From Acidobacteriota bacterium (GTDB lineage: Bacteria > Acidobacteriota > Terriglobia > Bryobacterales > Bryobacteraceae): a DNA stretch of 5,504 bases. Shown here one piece after another: positions 5,218-5,504 of the stretch (position 1 is its first letter; each line of letters opens with the position of its first letter). Position numbers and translations under genes: made by a program. The notes below the pieces were generated by a model. That model worked only from the letters and a program-made list of their open reading frames with translations, had not been told where the DNA came from and did not search any database. The DNA lies in contig JAFDVT010000316.1 of the NCBI GenBank assembly GCA_018268875.1, forward strand, positions 1 through 5,504, in the 5' to 3' direction.

Positions 5218-5504
5218 ATGAGCGCGGCACAACAACGCAATTGGCTCCTGGCGGCGACTCTAGCCGTCACGGCGATCCTTGTGCTGGTCCGCACGCCTTC
5301 GCGTCGCGTCGGCGCCAACGACCCGCCGGTGATTCGGAAGGTCAAGGCCAAAGCCGATGCCTCGCCGCAACCCGTGGTGCTCGAAGGGCGAGTTGCGCCC
5401 GCCGTTACGGTGGCGATCCCGGTGCCCGCCGAACGTATGCGCCTGGTGGCAAAGATGAACGAACTGGTGGCCGCTGGCGCTGTCGTCGGCACCACGCCAG
5501 GCGA
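5218..5504 (+). CDS. Membrane-anchored protein, possible RND/HlyD-type adaptor N-terminus (partial)
   Basis: An open frame starts at ATG 5218 and continues without a stop to the window end (95 complete codons). The frame has no other start codon back to the in-frame TAG at 5137. After MSAAQQRN comes a hydrophobic segment, WLLAATLAVTAILVLV (9-24), then RTPSRR. This reads as a signal anchor or uncleaved signal with a positively charged flank. A Pro-rich linker follows, then VVLEGRVAPAVTVAIPVPAE and a segment ending ELVAAGAVVGTTPG. The G-x-V-x-P stretch followed by a V-x-A-G turn recalls the start of periplasmic adaptor (membrane fusion) proteins of RND and ABC exporters, where the lipoyl-like half-motif begins. 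The match is loose. No Shine-Dalgarno site precedes the ATG. It is transcribed divergently from the stress gene. Existence as a gene is fairly sure; function is tentative because most of it is missing. Confidence 0.65.
   Translation, partial: MSAAQQRNWLLAATLAVTAILVLVRTPSRRVGANDPPVIRKVKAKADASPQPVVLEGRVAPAVTVAIPVPAERMRLVAKMNELVAAGAVVGTTPG

Noticed and set aside
5069..5230. 54-residue N-terminal extension of the universal stress protein from ATG 5230
   Set aside because: The extension has no signal peptide or Usp features and crosses the divergent promoter region. The domain begins exactly at the ATG at 5068, which has a G-rich site upstream.
5136..5495. Minus-strand open frame of 119 codons overlapping the gene at 5218
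   Set aside because: Its product is low-complexity, rich in Ala, Thr and Arg, with no domain features. It is a GC-rich shadow of the plus-strand frame, which has a start, a membrane anchor and plausible composition.

Overview
The window is GC-rich and densely coded. It looks like a chromosomal segment of a soil- or sediment-type bacterium, most likely an acidobacterium (Solibacter/Bryobacter-like) or a relative. This is inferred from the gene content: Tat-exported Gfo/Idh/MocA and xylose-isomerase-like proteins beside an acidobacterial-style tandem universal stress protein. It is also inferred from the mix of TTG and weak-SD starts. No marker gene proves the taxonomy.

Bases 53-4202 carry four tightly packed plus-strand genes that look like one transcription unit. 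In order they are a Tat-exported Gfo/Idh/MocA oxidoreductase, a GlcD-like FAD-linked 2-hydroxyacid dehydrogenase, a small Cys-containing protein I do not recognise, and a signal-peptide-bearing TIM-barrel protein of the sugar isomerase/epimerase (xylose isomerase-like, AP_endonuc_2) family. Gaps are 13 nt, an overlap of about 8 nt, and 11 nt. The set suggests oxidative breakdown or remodelling of a sugar, polyol or glycoside. An exported NAD(P)-type sugar oxidoreductase and an exported TIM-barrel enzyme would act outside the cytoplasm, and a cytoplasmic flavoprotein would oxidise a hydroxyacid product. The substrate cannot be read from the sequence.

A minus-strand gene (4208-5068) converges on this unit, leaving only 5 nt between stop codons. 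It encodes a tandem-domain universal stress protein. A small hairpin spans this junction.

Upstream of the stress gene, a divergent region of about 150 nt leads to a plus-strand gene that starts at 5218 and runs off the window. Its product has an N-terminal membrane anchor and resembles the beginning of an RND/HlyD-type periplasmic adaptor. The divergent region contains a candidate sigma70-type promoter and an overlapping 23-codon short ORF. The two cannot both be used from the same transcript start.

I found no rRNA, tRNA, CRISPR array, insertion sequence or phage element. The most promising unexplained items are the orphan protein with a duplicated Cys motif, a possible leaderless start inside the operon, and two perfect 9-bp hairpins inside coding sequence.
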